Source of the DNA: CAVRUD01 sp963849635
GTDB lineage: Bacteria > Chloroflexota > Chloroflexia > Thermomicrobiales > UBA6265
Direction of reading: 5' to 3'
DNA: 64,000 nt
Assembly: GCA_963849635.1 (NCBI GenBank)
Contig: CAWKIA010000032.1
Span: 1-64,000, forward strand
Shown here one piece after another: positions 29,401 to 39,376 of the stretch (position 1 is the first letter of the stretch; every line of letters starts with the position of its first letter). A program made the translations under genes and the position numbers. Below the pieces are notes generated by a model that saw only the letters and a list, made by a program, of their open reading frames with translations, had not been told where the DNA came from and did no database searches.

Positions 29401-29511
29401 TTTAAGGTGGCAGGATGGCCACGGCGATTCGGCCAACCCCATCAATTCGGGGGAACGCAACCACGTGCTTGCCTATATCTTCATTTGACTGAACGATTCA
29501 GGGAGAACATA

Positions 29512-32509
29512 TTGGCCAGTAGTGCCGTCGACCTGCCAATCGTCTCGCCAGGGCTGATCGGGCGCGAGGCGGCGCTCGAGGTGCTGGGGCGAGCGCTGGC
29601 GGAGGCGGCGGCCGGACAGGGCCGTACGGTGCTGCTGGCGGGAGAGGCAGGGATCGGCAAGTCCCGGCTAACGGCCGCCGTGAAGGCTCAGGCCGAGGCG
29701 GCGGGTTTCCGTACCTTCGAGGGGCAGTGCTTCGAGCCCGATTACGCGCTCCCGTACGCCCCGATCGCCGACCTGCTCCGCACCCACCTCGGCGGTCTCT
29801 CGACTCAGGATGCGGCGGCTCAGCTCGCCACGGCTGGGACCGATCTGGCGGCACTCGTGCCGGAGCTCGCCGCGGCGACCGAGGTCACGGGGGAGCCGGA
29901 TCGCAACCGCCTCCTGCATGGGTTGCTCCAGTATCTCAACCACCTGACCGCCGAACGGCCGGCGCTCGTGGTCGTCGAGGACCTGCACTGGAGCGACGCG
30001 GCCAGCCTCGATCTCCTCCACGGCCTCGCCGGCCGGATCGCGGCGCGGCCGATCCTGCTCCTCTTGACGTACCGCAGCGATGAGATCCCGGACCACCTCG
30101 GTCACGTGCTGGCCGCCTTCGATCGGCGGCGGCTGGCGGCCGAGTTGCTGCTGCGGCCGCTGAGCGAAGCCGACGTCGCCGTCATGCTGCGGGCGATCTT
30201 CGGGCTCGGCCGCCCGGTGCGGGGCGATTTCGTCCATGCCATCTTCGCCCTGACCGAGGGGAATCCCTTCTTCGTCGAGGAGATCGTGCGGGCCCTGGTC
30301 GAGCGGGGCGACATCGTGCGGGCGGAAGGCGGCTGGGAACGGCGACCGCTGGACGAGCTTCGCATTCCCCGCAGCGTCCGCGATGCGGTCCAGCAACGCT
30401 CGGCGCACCTGTCCCCGCGCACCCGGCGCGTCCTGGCCCTGGCGGCAATCGCCGGCCGCCGCTTCGACTTCGCCTTGCTCCAGGCCCTGACCGGCGAGGC
30501 GGAGGCGGAACTGATCGGCCAGCTTAAGGAGCTGATCGCCGGCCAGCTCATCGTCGAGGTCGCGCCGGACCGCTTCGCCTTTCGGCACGCCCTGACCCGG
30601 GAGGCTGTCGCGGCGGAACTGCTGGCGCGGGAGCGGCGGGCGCTCCACGCCCAGGCGGGCGAGGCGATCGAGCTGCTCTACGCCGGCATGATCGACGCCC
30701 ACCTGGAGGATTTGACCTTCCATTTTCTTGCGGCCGGGGCCTGGGACGAGGTCGTCGAGTACGGGACGCGGGCGGGCGAGCGGGCTCTGGCCCTGGCGGC
30801 GCCGGCCGCGGCGGCCGAGCAGTTCGCTCGGGTCCTGCAGGCGGCCGAGCACGCCGGCGAGCCGCCACCACTCGCGGCGATGCGCGGGCGAGGTCTGGCC
30901 GCGGCCCTACTTGGCGATTTTGTCGAGGCACGCGCCAGGTTGGAGGCAGCCCTGGAGCTGGCGCGGGAGGCGAACGACGATCGTGGAACCTGGCAGGTCC
31001 TGCTCGACCTCGGCTCCCTCTGGGCCGAGCGGGACTACGATCAGACATTCCGCTACCTCGACGAGGCGCTGCCGCTCAGCGAGCGTCTCGGCGATCCGGC
31101 GGCACGGGCCCATATCCTGAACCGGATGGGCAATTGGTACGCCAACCACGAGGAGCCGAATCCGGGGATTGCCTGCCACGAGGAGGCACTGGCGATCTTC
31201 ACCCGCCTCGGCGATGAGCCGGGCATCGCCTCGACCCACGATCTCCTGGTGATGACATTGGGATTCGCCGGTGATGTGGTCGCCGCCCGAACCCATGCCG
31301 CAGGAGGCGGTCCGGCTTTTCCGCGCCCAGGGCGAGCGGCAGCGGCTGATCGATCCCCTCCTCATGGCCAATGTTCCCGCGTTTTACGAGTTGGATATCG
31401 CGGTGGGTGGCGCCGCGATCCCGGACGGTATCAAGACCGTCGAGGAAGCCCGAGACCTGGCGCGCGATATCGGCTGGCGCTCGGGCGAGTCCTACGCCAC
31501 GGCGCTCCTCGGCCAGACTCTGGGGGTCGCCGGCGAGTTCGGTCGAGCCGTGGCCCTGCTGAAGGAGAGCCTGGCGATTGCCGAGGAGATCGAGCATCGC
31601 CAGTGGCAGATACAGGCCCGCTGGGGATTGGGTTGTCTCTTGCTCGATCTCGGTGCCTGGGGCGAGGCGCGGTCCCATTTCGAGGCCGCCCTGGCCATCT
31701 CCGACGAGATCCGCTCCTCGTTCTGGCTGACCATGGTCAGCAGCGGCCTCGCCAGCACCCTCGTCGCCGCTGGCGACTTGACCAGTGCCGCGGCGGTGCT
31801 GGACGCCGCCTTCCTCCCGGAGCGGCCGATGCGAACCCTGGCCCAGCGCCGGCTCTGGAGCAGTTGGGTCGAAGCGCAGTTAGCGTTGACGTCGGCCGAT
31901 GCCAACGCCGCGGCTCTGGATGCCCTGGATCGCCTCTACGCCGCCACGCCGCACCTGGAGGATGAGGGAGATGTGCCGAGATTCGCGGCGTTGAAGGCAC
32001 AAGCCCTGGCAGAAGCCGGACAGGTTGACCGGGCCATAGACGTGGTGGACGCGGCCAGACGTACGGCCGAATCCCTGGGCCTTCGACCTACACTCGCCCG
32101 CCTTCAGGCAGAATTGGCGTCTCTCCTCTATCGCACCGGCCAGCGTGACCGAGCAGAATCCGAAGCCAGGGCAGGACGCGCCCTGATCGAGGAGATGGCC
32201 GCGGCGATCCCCGCTGGTCCGCTCCGCGACGGCTATCTGGCGATGGCAATCAACCGACTCCCGGAACCGCTCCGCGGGCAGCGACGTCGCACGGGTGATG
32301 AGCCGCTGACTCCGCGCGAGCGAGAAATCGCGGCGATGATCGCCCGCGGCCTCACCAACCGCGAGATTGCGGCCAAGCTCTACGTCGGCGAGCGCACCGT
32401 CGAGTCGCACGTCCGCAACGCGCTCCAGAAGCTCGGTTTCGTCAGCCGGTCGCAGATCGCGGCCTGGGCGTCCGAGCAGGGTCTGCTCGTTCAGCCCGAC
32501 GGTACGTAG
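29512..32509 (+). CDS. Large AAA-ATPase LuxR regulator, one frameshift
   Basis: About 998 aa after joining two frames at about 31300, where one extra G breaks VVAARTHA from QEAVRLFRAQGER. AAA_16-type ATPase: GLIGREAALEVL, Walker A GEAGIGKSR (about 44-52), Walker B VVVEDLHWSD, then DGN-like TEGNPFFVEEIVRAL. A long helical region with TPR-like repeats follows, and a complete LuxR HTH closes it (LTPREREIAAMIARGLTNRE, then RTVESHVRNALQKLG). It starts at TTG 29512, decided by AGGGAG 6-7 bases upstream. Different subfamily from the NB-ARC-type regulators in this window. Confidence 0.85.
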
Positions 32510-32658
32510 AACCCGATCCCACCAAAACTCAGTACCAGCCTGCCAGCGGTCTCCGGGATATCCCGGATCGTCGCCGTTCCTGCTGCCCGTCAGTATCTGG
32601 GTATCGCATCGCCAACGGTGGCCGCGACCGCTCAGGACTCAGACGCAGGAGGCTCACT

Positions 32659-32973
32659 ATGTACGGCACTCTCGTTCGTTACCAACCCAAGCCCGGTCAG
32701 GAGAGCGCCGTGGTTCAGCTCGGGGAGCGCTGGATCCGGGACCACGCCGCCAAGGTCGACGGTTTCATCGCCGAATACGCCCTCACGCCCGATAACCGCC
32801 CCGGCGAGCAACTCGTCCTCGCGCTCTTCCAGTCCAAGGAAAGCTACCGAAAGAACGCCGAGGACCCGGAGCAGGACGCCTGGTACCAGGAGCTTCGCGC
32901 CCTCCTCACGGCCGACCCCGAATGGACCGACGGCGCGATCGTCACCCTCAAACCGGAGACGGTACCGCTTTAG
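32659..32973 (+). CDS. ABM-like dimeric alpha-beta-barrel protein
   Basis: 104 aa. The sequence MYGTLVRYQPKPGQE, a central helix and LVLALFQSKESYRKNAEDPE match the antibiotic-biosynthesis-monooxygenase-like (ABM) ferredoxin fold, found in small monooxygenases and heme-binding proteins. AGGAGG lies 6 bases before ATG 32659. It precedes an FAD oxidoreductase by 110 bases containing an inverted repeat; a shared pathway is possible, not shown. Confidence 0.75.
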   Translation: MYGTLVRYQPKPGQESAVVQLGERWIRDHAAKVDGFIAEYALTPDNRPGEQLVLALFQSKESYRKNAEDPEQDAWYQELRALLTADPEWTDGAIVTLKPETVPL

Positions 32974-33060
32974 TCGGCAAGAGCGGCGAGTCGGCCAGAC
33001 GGCAAGGACGAAAGATCTACTGGCCGCCTTGTCGCTCTTGTCGTACTTGCCGTCTGGCCG
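32972..33060. repeat. Intergenic hairpin built from 8-nt units
   Basis: The left part is a run of AGTCGGCA-like octamers (32972-33004). CGGCCAGACGGCAAG (32992-33006) is the exact complement of 33046-33060, and CAAGAGCG (32978-32985) of 33033-33040. The same octamer family recurs at 38371-38410. Confidence 0.65.
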
Positions 33061-33082
33061 TCTTTATTCCGAGGAGCATGTC

Positions 33083-34510
33083 ATGGCACTAGAGAAGCAG
33101 ACCAGCACCGGCATGCCTGGGCTGGACGACGCAACCGTCACCGAGTTCATGGGCCGAGTGCGGGGCATGGTCCTGCACTCCGGAGACCCTGGGTACGATG
33201 AAGCCCGCATGGTCCGTAACGGCCTCATCGACCGCAAGCCGGCGTTGATCGTCCGAGCATCTGGCACGGCCGATGTCGTCGAGTCGGTCAATTTCGCCCG
33301 GGAGAACCATCTCATCCTTTCCATTCGAGGCGGCGGCCACAACGTCGCCGGCACGGCGGTCAACGACGGGGGACTCGTGATCGATCTCTCCGAGATGCGG
33401 GGAGTCCATGTCGATCCCATAGCCCGGACGGCGCGGGTGCAAGGTGGCGCCACCTGGGGTGACGTCGACCGGGAGACGCAGGTGTTCGGGTTAGCCACAC
33501 CGGGCGGCGTCGTCTCCAGCACCGGGGTCGGCGGACTCTCGCTCCACGGCGGCTGGGGCTGGCTACGGCGCAAGTTCGGTTACTGCGTCGACAACATCCG
33601 CGCGGTCGAGATCGTCACGGCGGACGGCCAGGTGCGGACGGCCAGCGAGACCGACAATCCGGATCTCTTCTGGGCCATCCGCGGCGCCGGGAGCAACTTC
33701 GGGGTGATCACCTCGTTCGAGTTCCAGCTCCATCCCGTCGGCCCGCTGCTCTTCCTGGCCGCGCCGGCGTACCCCATAGAGGACGCGGAGCGGGTGGCGC
33801 CGGCCTGGCGCGACTTCGTGCGGAACGCGCCAGACGAGATTTCGTCGATCCTGCTGCAGTGGAGTATTCCCGCGGTGGATGCCTTTCCGGCCGAGCTGCA
33901 TCATCGACAGGTCATCATCCCGGTTGCGGTCCACTGCGGCTCGCCGGAGGAGGGCGAGCGGGCCCTGATGCCGCTGCGCGAGCTGGGAACGCCGCTGCTC
34001 GATCTGAGCCACACCACGCCGTACACCGACCTCCAGAACGGTTTCGACTGGGCCTACCCGAAGGGGTGGAACTACTACTGGAAGTCGCTCTACCTGAACG
34101 GACTGGAGGGTGACGCGCTCGATGCCTTCATTCAGGCCGGGCGGGAGCGCCCGACCCATCAGTCGTCGATCAGTCTCTGGGCGCTGGGTGGGGCTCCGAG
34201 CCGGGTGCCGGCGACGGCGACCGCTTTCGGCAAGCGCGACGCGCCCTTCCTGATGACGATCGAGACCACCTGGATCGATCCTGCTGACAACGAGCGCTGC
34301 ACGGCCTGGTCCCGGGAGAAGTGGGCGGCGATGCAGCGCTTCTCCGACGGCAGCCTGTACCTGAACTTCGCCGGGTTTGGGGAAGAGAAAGAGGCCCTGG
34401 TCCGCGCCGGCTACGGAGAGAATTATGACCGTCTCGCGGCCCTGAAGGCCACGTACGACCCCGGCAACCTCTTCCGGATGAATCAGAATATCAAGCCTGC
34501 GGTCGATTGA
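33083..34510 (+). CDS. FAD-linked oxidoreductase with BBE domain (berberine-bridge-like)
   Basis: 475 aa. PCMH-type FAD domain: LSIRGGGHNVAG carries the His that is covalently flavinylated in this family, GGVVSSTGVGGLSLHGGWGW and YCVDNIRAVEIVTADG complete it. The C-terminal BBE motif is NYDRLAALKATYDPGNLFRM. The usual Cys attachment site is replaced (YCVDN keeps a Cys one position away), so mono-covalent binding is more likely. Such enzymes oxidise sugars, alkaloids or polyketides. ATG 33083 has GAGGAG upstream. No export signal. Confidence 0.85.
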   Translation: MALEKQTSTGMPGLDDATVTEFMGRVRGMVLHSGDPGYDEARMVRNGLIDRKPALIVRASGTADVVESVNFARENHLILSIRGGGHNVAGTAVNDGGLVIDLSEMRGVHVDPIARTARVQGGATWGDVDRETQVFGLATPGGVVSSTGVGGLSLHGGWGWLRRKFGYCVDNIRAVEIVTADGQVRTASETDNPDLFWAIRGAGSNFGVITSFEFQLHPVGPLLFLAAPAYPIEDAERVAPAWRDFVRNAPDEISSILLQWSIPAVDAFPAELHHRQVIIPVAVHCGSPEEGERALMPLRELGTPLLDLSHTTPYTDLQNGFDWAYPKGWNYYWKSLYLNGLEGDALDAFIQAGRERPTHQSSISLWALGGAPSRVPATATAFGKRDAPFLMTIETTWIDPADNERCTAWSREKWAAMQRFSDGSLYLNFAGFGEEKEALVRAGYGENYDRLAALKATYDPGNLFRMNQNIKPAVD

Positions 34511-34530
34511 GTCGTTCTGATGGAAAGGAT

Positions 34531-34580
34531 AACGGTGTTCGGTGTTCGCTCTTCTGTGGTGTGAACATCGGACACCGTTG
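34531..34580 (+). terminator. 17-bp hairpin after the FAD oxidoreductase
   Basis: AACGGTGTTCGGTGTTC (34531-34547, containing a tandem GGTGTTC) pairs with 34563-34579 allowing two G-U pairs. TTTGT follows, so it may act as an intrinsic terminator. Confidence 0.5.
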
Positions 34581-34651
34581 TTTGTCGTGGTCCGGATCTC
34601 ACGTGTGGCGAATGGCATAAGAATCAATCGTATATCGGTGCGAGATGCTTG

Positions 34652-34696
34652 TTGACGACAGGTCATTAGCGCGATAGTCTGGCGATGCTCTTAAGA
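34652..34696 (+). promoter_or_regulatory. Candidate promoter and operator of the GntR gene
   Basis: TTGACG (34652-34657), 17 bases, then TAGTCT (34675-34680). The palindrome TCTTAAGA (34689-34696) lies just downstream, before the ribosome site, a plausible autoregulatory site. Confidence 0.4.
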
Positions 34697-34718
34697 CATC
34701 GGATGACCCGAGGAGCTG

Positions 34719-35417
34719 ATGTCCAACCCGTCACTCTTCCCACGCCACCTCCGCGCCACCATCCCCGATGGCGTCGCTCAGGAGATCCAGCGCCAGATAA
34801 GCGCTGGTGTACTGCGCGAGGGCGACCAACTCCCTTCGGTTGAGGCGCTGGCGGCCGACTTCGATGTCAGCCGCACCTCGATCCGCGAGGCACTGCAGGC
34901 CCTGGCCGCCCGCGGCGTCGTCGAGATTAAGCACGGCCGCGGCACCTTCATCCGGGCCGTCTCCGATCGCTCAGATAGCCACACCACCTGGATCAAAGAG
35001 CAGCAATACGCCCTCCAGGAACTCTTCGAACTGCGGATGGCGGTCGAGACGACTGCCGCCCGGCTGGCCGCCGTCAAAGCCACTCCTGCCGAAATCGAGC
35101 AGATCTCCGACGCTCTGGCTGGGATGCAAGTTGCCGAGGCGCCAGAGCAGGTCATCGCCTGGGATCGGCGCTTCCACGAATCGATCATGCGCGCCGCCCA
35201 CAATCGTCTCCTCGAACAGGCGATAGCCCTCGATGCCGAGTTCCTCAGTCAGGCCCGCCACCGAATGCAGGCCGATCCAGCTCACGCCGCCCAATCCGTC
35301 GCCGAGCACGGCCGCATCCTGGCCGCGATCGAACGGCACGACCCGGAAGGCGCCGCCCTGATGATGCGTGAGCACCTGAGGGCGGTCGAGCTTGGGCTCG
35401 GGGTTCACCTGCCGTGA
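34719..35417 (+). CDS. GntR-family regulator, FadR subfamily (FCD domain)
   Basis: 232 aa. The winged HTH is LREGDQLPSVEALAADFDVS followed by RTSIREALQALAARGVVEI and the wing KHGRGTFI; the C-terminal FCD domain shows LFELRMAVETTAARLA and the metal/ligand residues in WDRRFHESIMRAAHN and EHGRILAAI. FCD regulators respond to carboxylates. GAGGAG lies 4 bases before ATG 34719. It precedes the peptide-type ABC importer in the same direction, so it may control that uptake system. Confidence 0.85.
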   Translation: MSNPSLFPRHLRATIPDGVAQEIQRQISAGVLREGDQLPSVEALAADFDVSRTSIREALQALAARGVVEIKHGRGTFIRAVSDRSDSHTTWIKEQQYALQELFELRMAVETTAARLAAVKATPAEIEQISDALAGMQVAEAPEQVIAWDRRFHESIMRAAHNRLLEQAIALDAEFLSQARHRMQADPAHAAQSVAEHGRILAAIERHDPEGAALMMREHLRAVELGLGVHLP

Positions 35418-35537
35418 GGCGTCAGGCGTCAGGCGTCAGGCCCCAGGCGTCAGGAGAGTTGGAGGCCAGAAGGTGAGAGGTGATCTGATGGCCGGCGGCT
35501 AACGGCTTCGTCCTGACGCCTGACGCCTGACGCCTGA
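35417..35537. repeat. Inverted tandem heptamers after the GntR gene
   Basis: The left arm 35417-35455 is mostly repeated AGGCGTC; the right arm 35511-35537 is the complement in three and a half copies. A stem of about 24 bp can form. Confidence 0.75.
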
Positions 35538-35654
35538 TCTAGGCAAGGAGGTGAGGAAGTTCGAGGTATTGGGTCTCGCGACAAGGGCGTCGCTCGTCGA
35601 TTTGCGATTGCATTGCACGCGCACCCGCACTGCGGGTACGAGGGGGTGTCGTTC

Positions 35655-37320
35655 ATGACCGATTCTCGTGATCCGTCCTCGATCCTCGACCGGGTAATTG
35701 CCCGTTACCGCGATGGCCAGATCTCACGCCGCGAGTTCCTGCGTGATGCCGGCCTCGCCGCAGCCCTCCTGGGCGCCGCCGGCCGTGTCAACTCTGCTCG
35801 CTGCCCAGGACGAAACCCCGAAGCCGGGCGGCACCTTCACCTACGCCCTCAACCAGGCCGGGGACACGCTCGATCCGGAAGTCACCACCTACGCGGTAAC
35901 CAACAAGATCAACATCAACGTCTTCGATCCCCTCATCTGGCAGGCGCCGGACCTCTCCTACGTTCCCGGTCTGGCCGAGTCGTGGGAGGTCTCCCCTGAC
36001 GGCAAGGCATTCACCTTCTCCCTGCGCAAAGATGTCAAATTCCACGATGGCACCCCGCTCAATGCGGAAGCGGTGAAGTTCTCCTGGGATCGGATCATGG
36101 ACCCGGAGACGAAGTCCAAGACCGCCTTCGGCCAGATGGGGCCGTTCACCCAGGCGGTGGTCGTGGACGAGTTCACGGTCCGGGCCGAGTTCAGTTCCGC
36201 CTATGCGCCCTTCCTCGATTCGGTCAGCCAGTCCTACTGCTCGCCGGTGTCGCCGACAGCGGTCGAGAAGTTCGGCGTCGACTTCGCCCACAACCTAGTC
36301 GGCACCGGCCCCTACATGCTGAAGGAGTGGGTCGAGAACGACCACGTCACCCTGGTCAAAAACCCGGACTACAACTGGGCGCCCTCGATCTTCGGTCACA
36401 CCGGCCCCGGCTACCTCGACGAAATCATCTTCAAGATCGTCATCGACGACGCGATCCGGACCGGCACCCTTGAGAGCGAAGAAACAGATGGGATCGACTC
36501 GGTCGCGCCCAAGGACGTCGCCACGTTCAAGGACGACCCGGATACCTATCAAGTCCTGAACTCGGCCGTACCTGGCATCCCCAACCTTTTCGCGGTCAAC
36601 ACCGAGAAGGCCCCGACCAACGACCTTGCTGTGCGCCAGGCCCTCAACTACGGCGTCGACAAGGCGACGATCATCAAGACCCTCTTCTTCGACCAGTACG
36701 TCCCCGCCTACGGTCCGCTCAACGCCGCGACCCTCGGCTTCGATCCCAGCCTCTCGGAGCTTTATCCCTTTGACCCTGAGAAGGCGAAGCAGATCCTGGA
36801 AGAGGCAGGATGGGTGCTGGACGGTGACTTCCGTGCCAAGGACGGTCAGCCGCTGAAGATCTCGCTCTACACCTCTCCGACCGACCAGACCCCGCCCCTC
36901 CTCCAGGCGCAGTGGAAAGAGATCGGGGTCGAGGTCGAGATCAACCAGATGGACTACAACGCCCTGATCCCGATCGTGACCAAGGGCGATGCGAATCTGG
37001 CCAACATCGGCTGGATCCAGGCCGATCCGGACGTGGCCGCCATCCTCCTCGCCTCCAAGAACATCGAGAACGGCTACGGCTGGACCCGCTTCCGCGACGC
37101 CAATCTCGACCAGCTCCTCATCGACGCGGCGGCGACGGTCGACCAGGAGGAGCGCAAGTCGCTCTACGCCCAGATCCAGCAGATCACGATGCAGAATGCC
37201 CTGGTCGTGCCGATCAACGACCTGGCCGCGATCTACGCCCTGCGCTCCTACGTCAAGAACTTCAAGGTCGACACCCGCGGCTGGTACCCCTGGCTCTACG
37301 ACGTCTGGCTCGACAACTAG
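35655..37320 (+). CDS. ABC transporter substrate-binding protein, family 5 (peptide/nickel type), frameshifted in the leader
   Basis: About 554 aa. The Tat leader (GQISRREFLRDAGLAAALLG) is in frame 3; the mature protein (STLLAAQDETPKPGGTFTYA onward) is in frame 1, with the shift at about 35783. Family features: the SBP5 signature around LAESWEVSPDGKAFTFSLRK and KFHDGTPLNAEAVKFSWDRI, and a C-terminal FKVDTRGWYPWLYDVWL. It would bind peptides or similar ligands outside the membrane and deliver them to the two permeases that follow. Start ATG 35655 has GGGGG upstream. Confidence 0.85.
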
Positions 37321-37325
37321 ACGGA

Positions 37326-37397
37326 GTTCCAAGGCGCAAGTTCCAAGTTCCAAGTAAAGGCGCACGTCACTTGGAACTTGGAACTTGGAACTTGGAA
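37326..37397. repeat. Inverted tandem heptamers between binding protein and permease
   Basis: AAGTTCCAAGTTCCAAGT (37338-37355) is exactly complementary to part of 37369-37397, which repeats ACTTGGA four times. An additional GTTCCAA lies at 37326-37332. It may attenuate transcription from the abundant binding-protein message into the permeases. Confidence 0.75.
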
Positions 37398-37418
37398 AAC
37401 TCACGTTAGGGACGCCCT

Positions 37419-38342
37419 ATGCTCAGATACATCCAGCGGCGGTTGTTGATTGCGGTGCCGGTGATCTGGGGGGTGGCGACGCTCGTCTTCTTCCTGATGC
37501 GCGTGCTGCCGGGCGATCCGGCTCAGCTGATGCTGTCCTCGACGGGCGGGTCGGCTGAGCAGATCGCTCGATTGCGGGCCAGCCTGGGGTTGGACGACCC
37601 GCTGCTGGTGCAGTACGGGCGGTTCCTTGGCAACGCGGTCCAGGGTGACCTGGGGACATCGTTGCGCAATAGCCAGCCGGTGACGAAGGAGATCCAGGCC
37701 CAGCTCGGCAGCACCCTGCAGCTGACGGTCGCCAGCATGCTAATCGCGACCGTGCTCGGGATCATCCTCGGTATCGCCTCGGCCGTCTGGCGGCACTCCT
37801 GGGTCGACAGCATCGCGATGAGCGTGGCGATGGTCGGGATCTGCGCCCCAAGCTTCTGGCTGGGGCTGGTCCTGATCTCCTTCTTTTCCTTCCGCCTGCA
37901 GTGGCTTCCGGCGACTGGTTCCGAAGGGCTCGATCGGCTGATCTTGCCGGCCTTTACCCTCGGCATGGGAGGAGCGGCGGTGATCGCGCGGCTGGTGCGT
38001 TCGTCGATGATCGAGGCGCTGGGACAGGAGTACGTCACTGTTGCCCGGGCCAAGGGCCTCTCCGAGATCCGGGTAACGCTGAGGCACGCGCTGAAGAATG
38101 CGTTGATCCCGTCCGTGACGCTGGTCGGGCTCCAGTTCGGGACGCTGCTCGGCGGCGCGGTGATCGTCGAGACGGTGTTTTCGCGCCAGGGAATCGGGCG
38201 GCTGGCGGTAACGGCCATCGTCGCCAAGGACTACACGGTGGTCCAGGGCGTCGTCCTGTTCGTAGCCACGGCCTACGTCCTGATCAACCTGCTGGTTGAT
38301 CTTCTCTACGGCTTCCTCAATCCGCGAATCCGGTACAGCTAA
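37419..38342 (+). CDS. ABC transporter permease, DppB/OppB type
   Basis: 307 aa, six predicted membrane spans. The start MLRYIQRRLLIAVPVIWGVA and FFLMRVLPGDPA are characteristic of DppB-type permeases; the EAA loop that contacts the ATPase reads EYVTVARAKGLSEIRVTLRH. AGGGA lies 6 bases before ATG 37419. Second of three importer genes in one direction. Confidence 0.9.
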   Translation: MLRYIQRRLLIAVPVIWGVATLVFFLMRVLPGDPAQLMLSSTGGSAEQIARLRASLGLDDPLLVQYGRFLGNAVQGDLGTSLRNSQPVTKEIQAQLGSTLQLTVASMLIATVLGIILGIASAVWRHSWVDSIAMSVAMVGICAPSFWLGLVLISFFSFRLQWLPATGSEGLDRLILPAFTLGMGGAAVIARLVRSSMIEALGQEYVTVARAKGLSEIRVTLRHALKNALIPSVTLVGLQFGTLLGGAVIVETVFSRQGIGRLAVTAIVAKDYTVVQGVVLFVATAYVLINLLVDLLYGFLNPRIRYS

Positions 38343-38471
38343 AGGCGTGAGACGTGAGACGTGAGCACTGAGACGGCAAGACGGCAGGACGGCGAGACGG
38401 CGAGTCGGCAAGTTGACGTGACGGTCTTGGCCACTCACGTCTCACGTCTCACGTCTCACGTCTCACGCCTT
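38342..38471. repeat. Inverted tandem heptamers overlapping the next permease start
   Basis: The left arm 38342-38365 (repeated GTGAGAC) is the perfect 24-bp complement of 38448-38471; the whole right arm 38434-38471 holds CTCACGT units. Between them 38371-38410 is five copies of an octamer like AGACGGCA, the same family as at 32972. Confidence 0.75.
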
Positions 38472-39302
38472 CGCAACTTCTGGCGGATCTACTCGCGCAG
38501 CAAGGGAGCGGTGATCGGGGCGGTGATCCTGGCGGTGCTGATCGCCGGCACGCTCGGTGCCCGGTGGGTCGAACCCTACGATCCGCTTGCGGTGGACCCG
38601 GTGGCATCGCTCAAGGGTCCTAGTGCGGATCACTGGCTGGGGACGGATCAGTATGGCCGCGATATCCTCTCGCGGGTGATCGACGGCTCGCACATCTCTC
38701 TCCAGATCGGTCTCTTCGCGGTGCTCATCAGCGTCGTCTGCGGCACTGGGATGGGCCTGGTCGCCGGCTATTTCGAGTCGGTGATTGACGGCATCATCAT
38801 GCGGGCGATCGACGTCCTGCTGGCCTTCCCGGGCATCCTGCTCGCCCTGGCGATCGTGGCCGGGCTGGGGACCGATCTGCGTAACGTGATCCTGGCGGTC
38901 GGGATCGGCACGATTCCCGTCTACGCGCGGGTGGTGCGCGGCACCGTGCTCTCGGTCAAGCAGGAGCCCTACGTCGAGGCATCCAGGGTGATAGGGTGCT
39001 CGCCAGCCCGGGTGATCCTCCGCCACATCCTGCCGAACATCATCGCCCCGGTCCTGGTTCTGGCGACGATCGGCGTCGCCTACTCGATCCTGAACGGCGC
39101 TGCCCTCTCCTTCCTCGGCCTCGGGGTGCAGCCACCCCGGGCCGAGTGGGGCCTGATGGTCTCCGAGGGCCGCACCTACCTGCGTGATGCCTGGTGGATC
39201 GCCACCGGTCCCGGCATCGCCCTGGCGATCACCATCCTCGCCATGAACCTCGTCGGTGACGGCCTGCGGGACGCGTTCGATCCACGGGCTCGCCGCCGAT
39301 AG
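38361..39302 (+). CDS. ABC transporter permease, DppC/OppC type
   Basis: About 313 aa from GTG 38361 or 294 aa from GTG 38418; neither start has a good ribosome site. The EAA loop is EPYVEASRVIGCSPARVILR and GTDQYGRDILSRVIDGSHIS is the DppC signature. The first 37 residues are encoded by the repeat region and read as THVSRLTSHVSRLRNFW just before TM1, so either the repeat has been captured into the protein or the true start is hidden. No ATPase genes follow, so the importer must borrow ATPases encoded elsewhere. Confidence 0.85.
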   Translation: MSTETARRQDGETASRQVDVTVLATHVSRLTSHVSRLRNFWRIYSRSKGAVIGAVILAVLIAGTLGARWVEPYDPLAVDPVASLKGPSADHWLGTDQYGRDILSRVIDGSHISLQIGLFAVLISVVCGTGMGLVAGYFESVIDGIIMRAIDVLLAFPGILLALAIVAGLGTDLRNVILAVGIGTIPVYARVVRGTVLSVKQEPYVEASRVIGCSPARVILRHILPNIIAPVLVLATIGVAYSILNGAALSFLGLGVQPPRAEWGLMVSEGRTYLRDAWWIATGPGIALAITILAMNLVGDGLRDAFDPRARRR

Positions 39303-39376
39303 CAGACGGCCCGCCCACTGGTCGGGAATTGCCATTCGCGCACCGCTGGGCGTGGTGCCCGGATGGATCGTGCCGC

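Noticed and set aside
35417..35537. Heptamer repeats as a CRISPR array
   Set aside because: Units are contiguous, 7 nt long and inverted between arms; there are no spacers and no cas genes.
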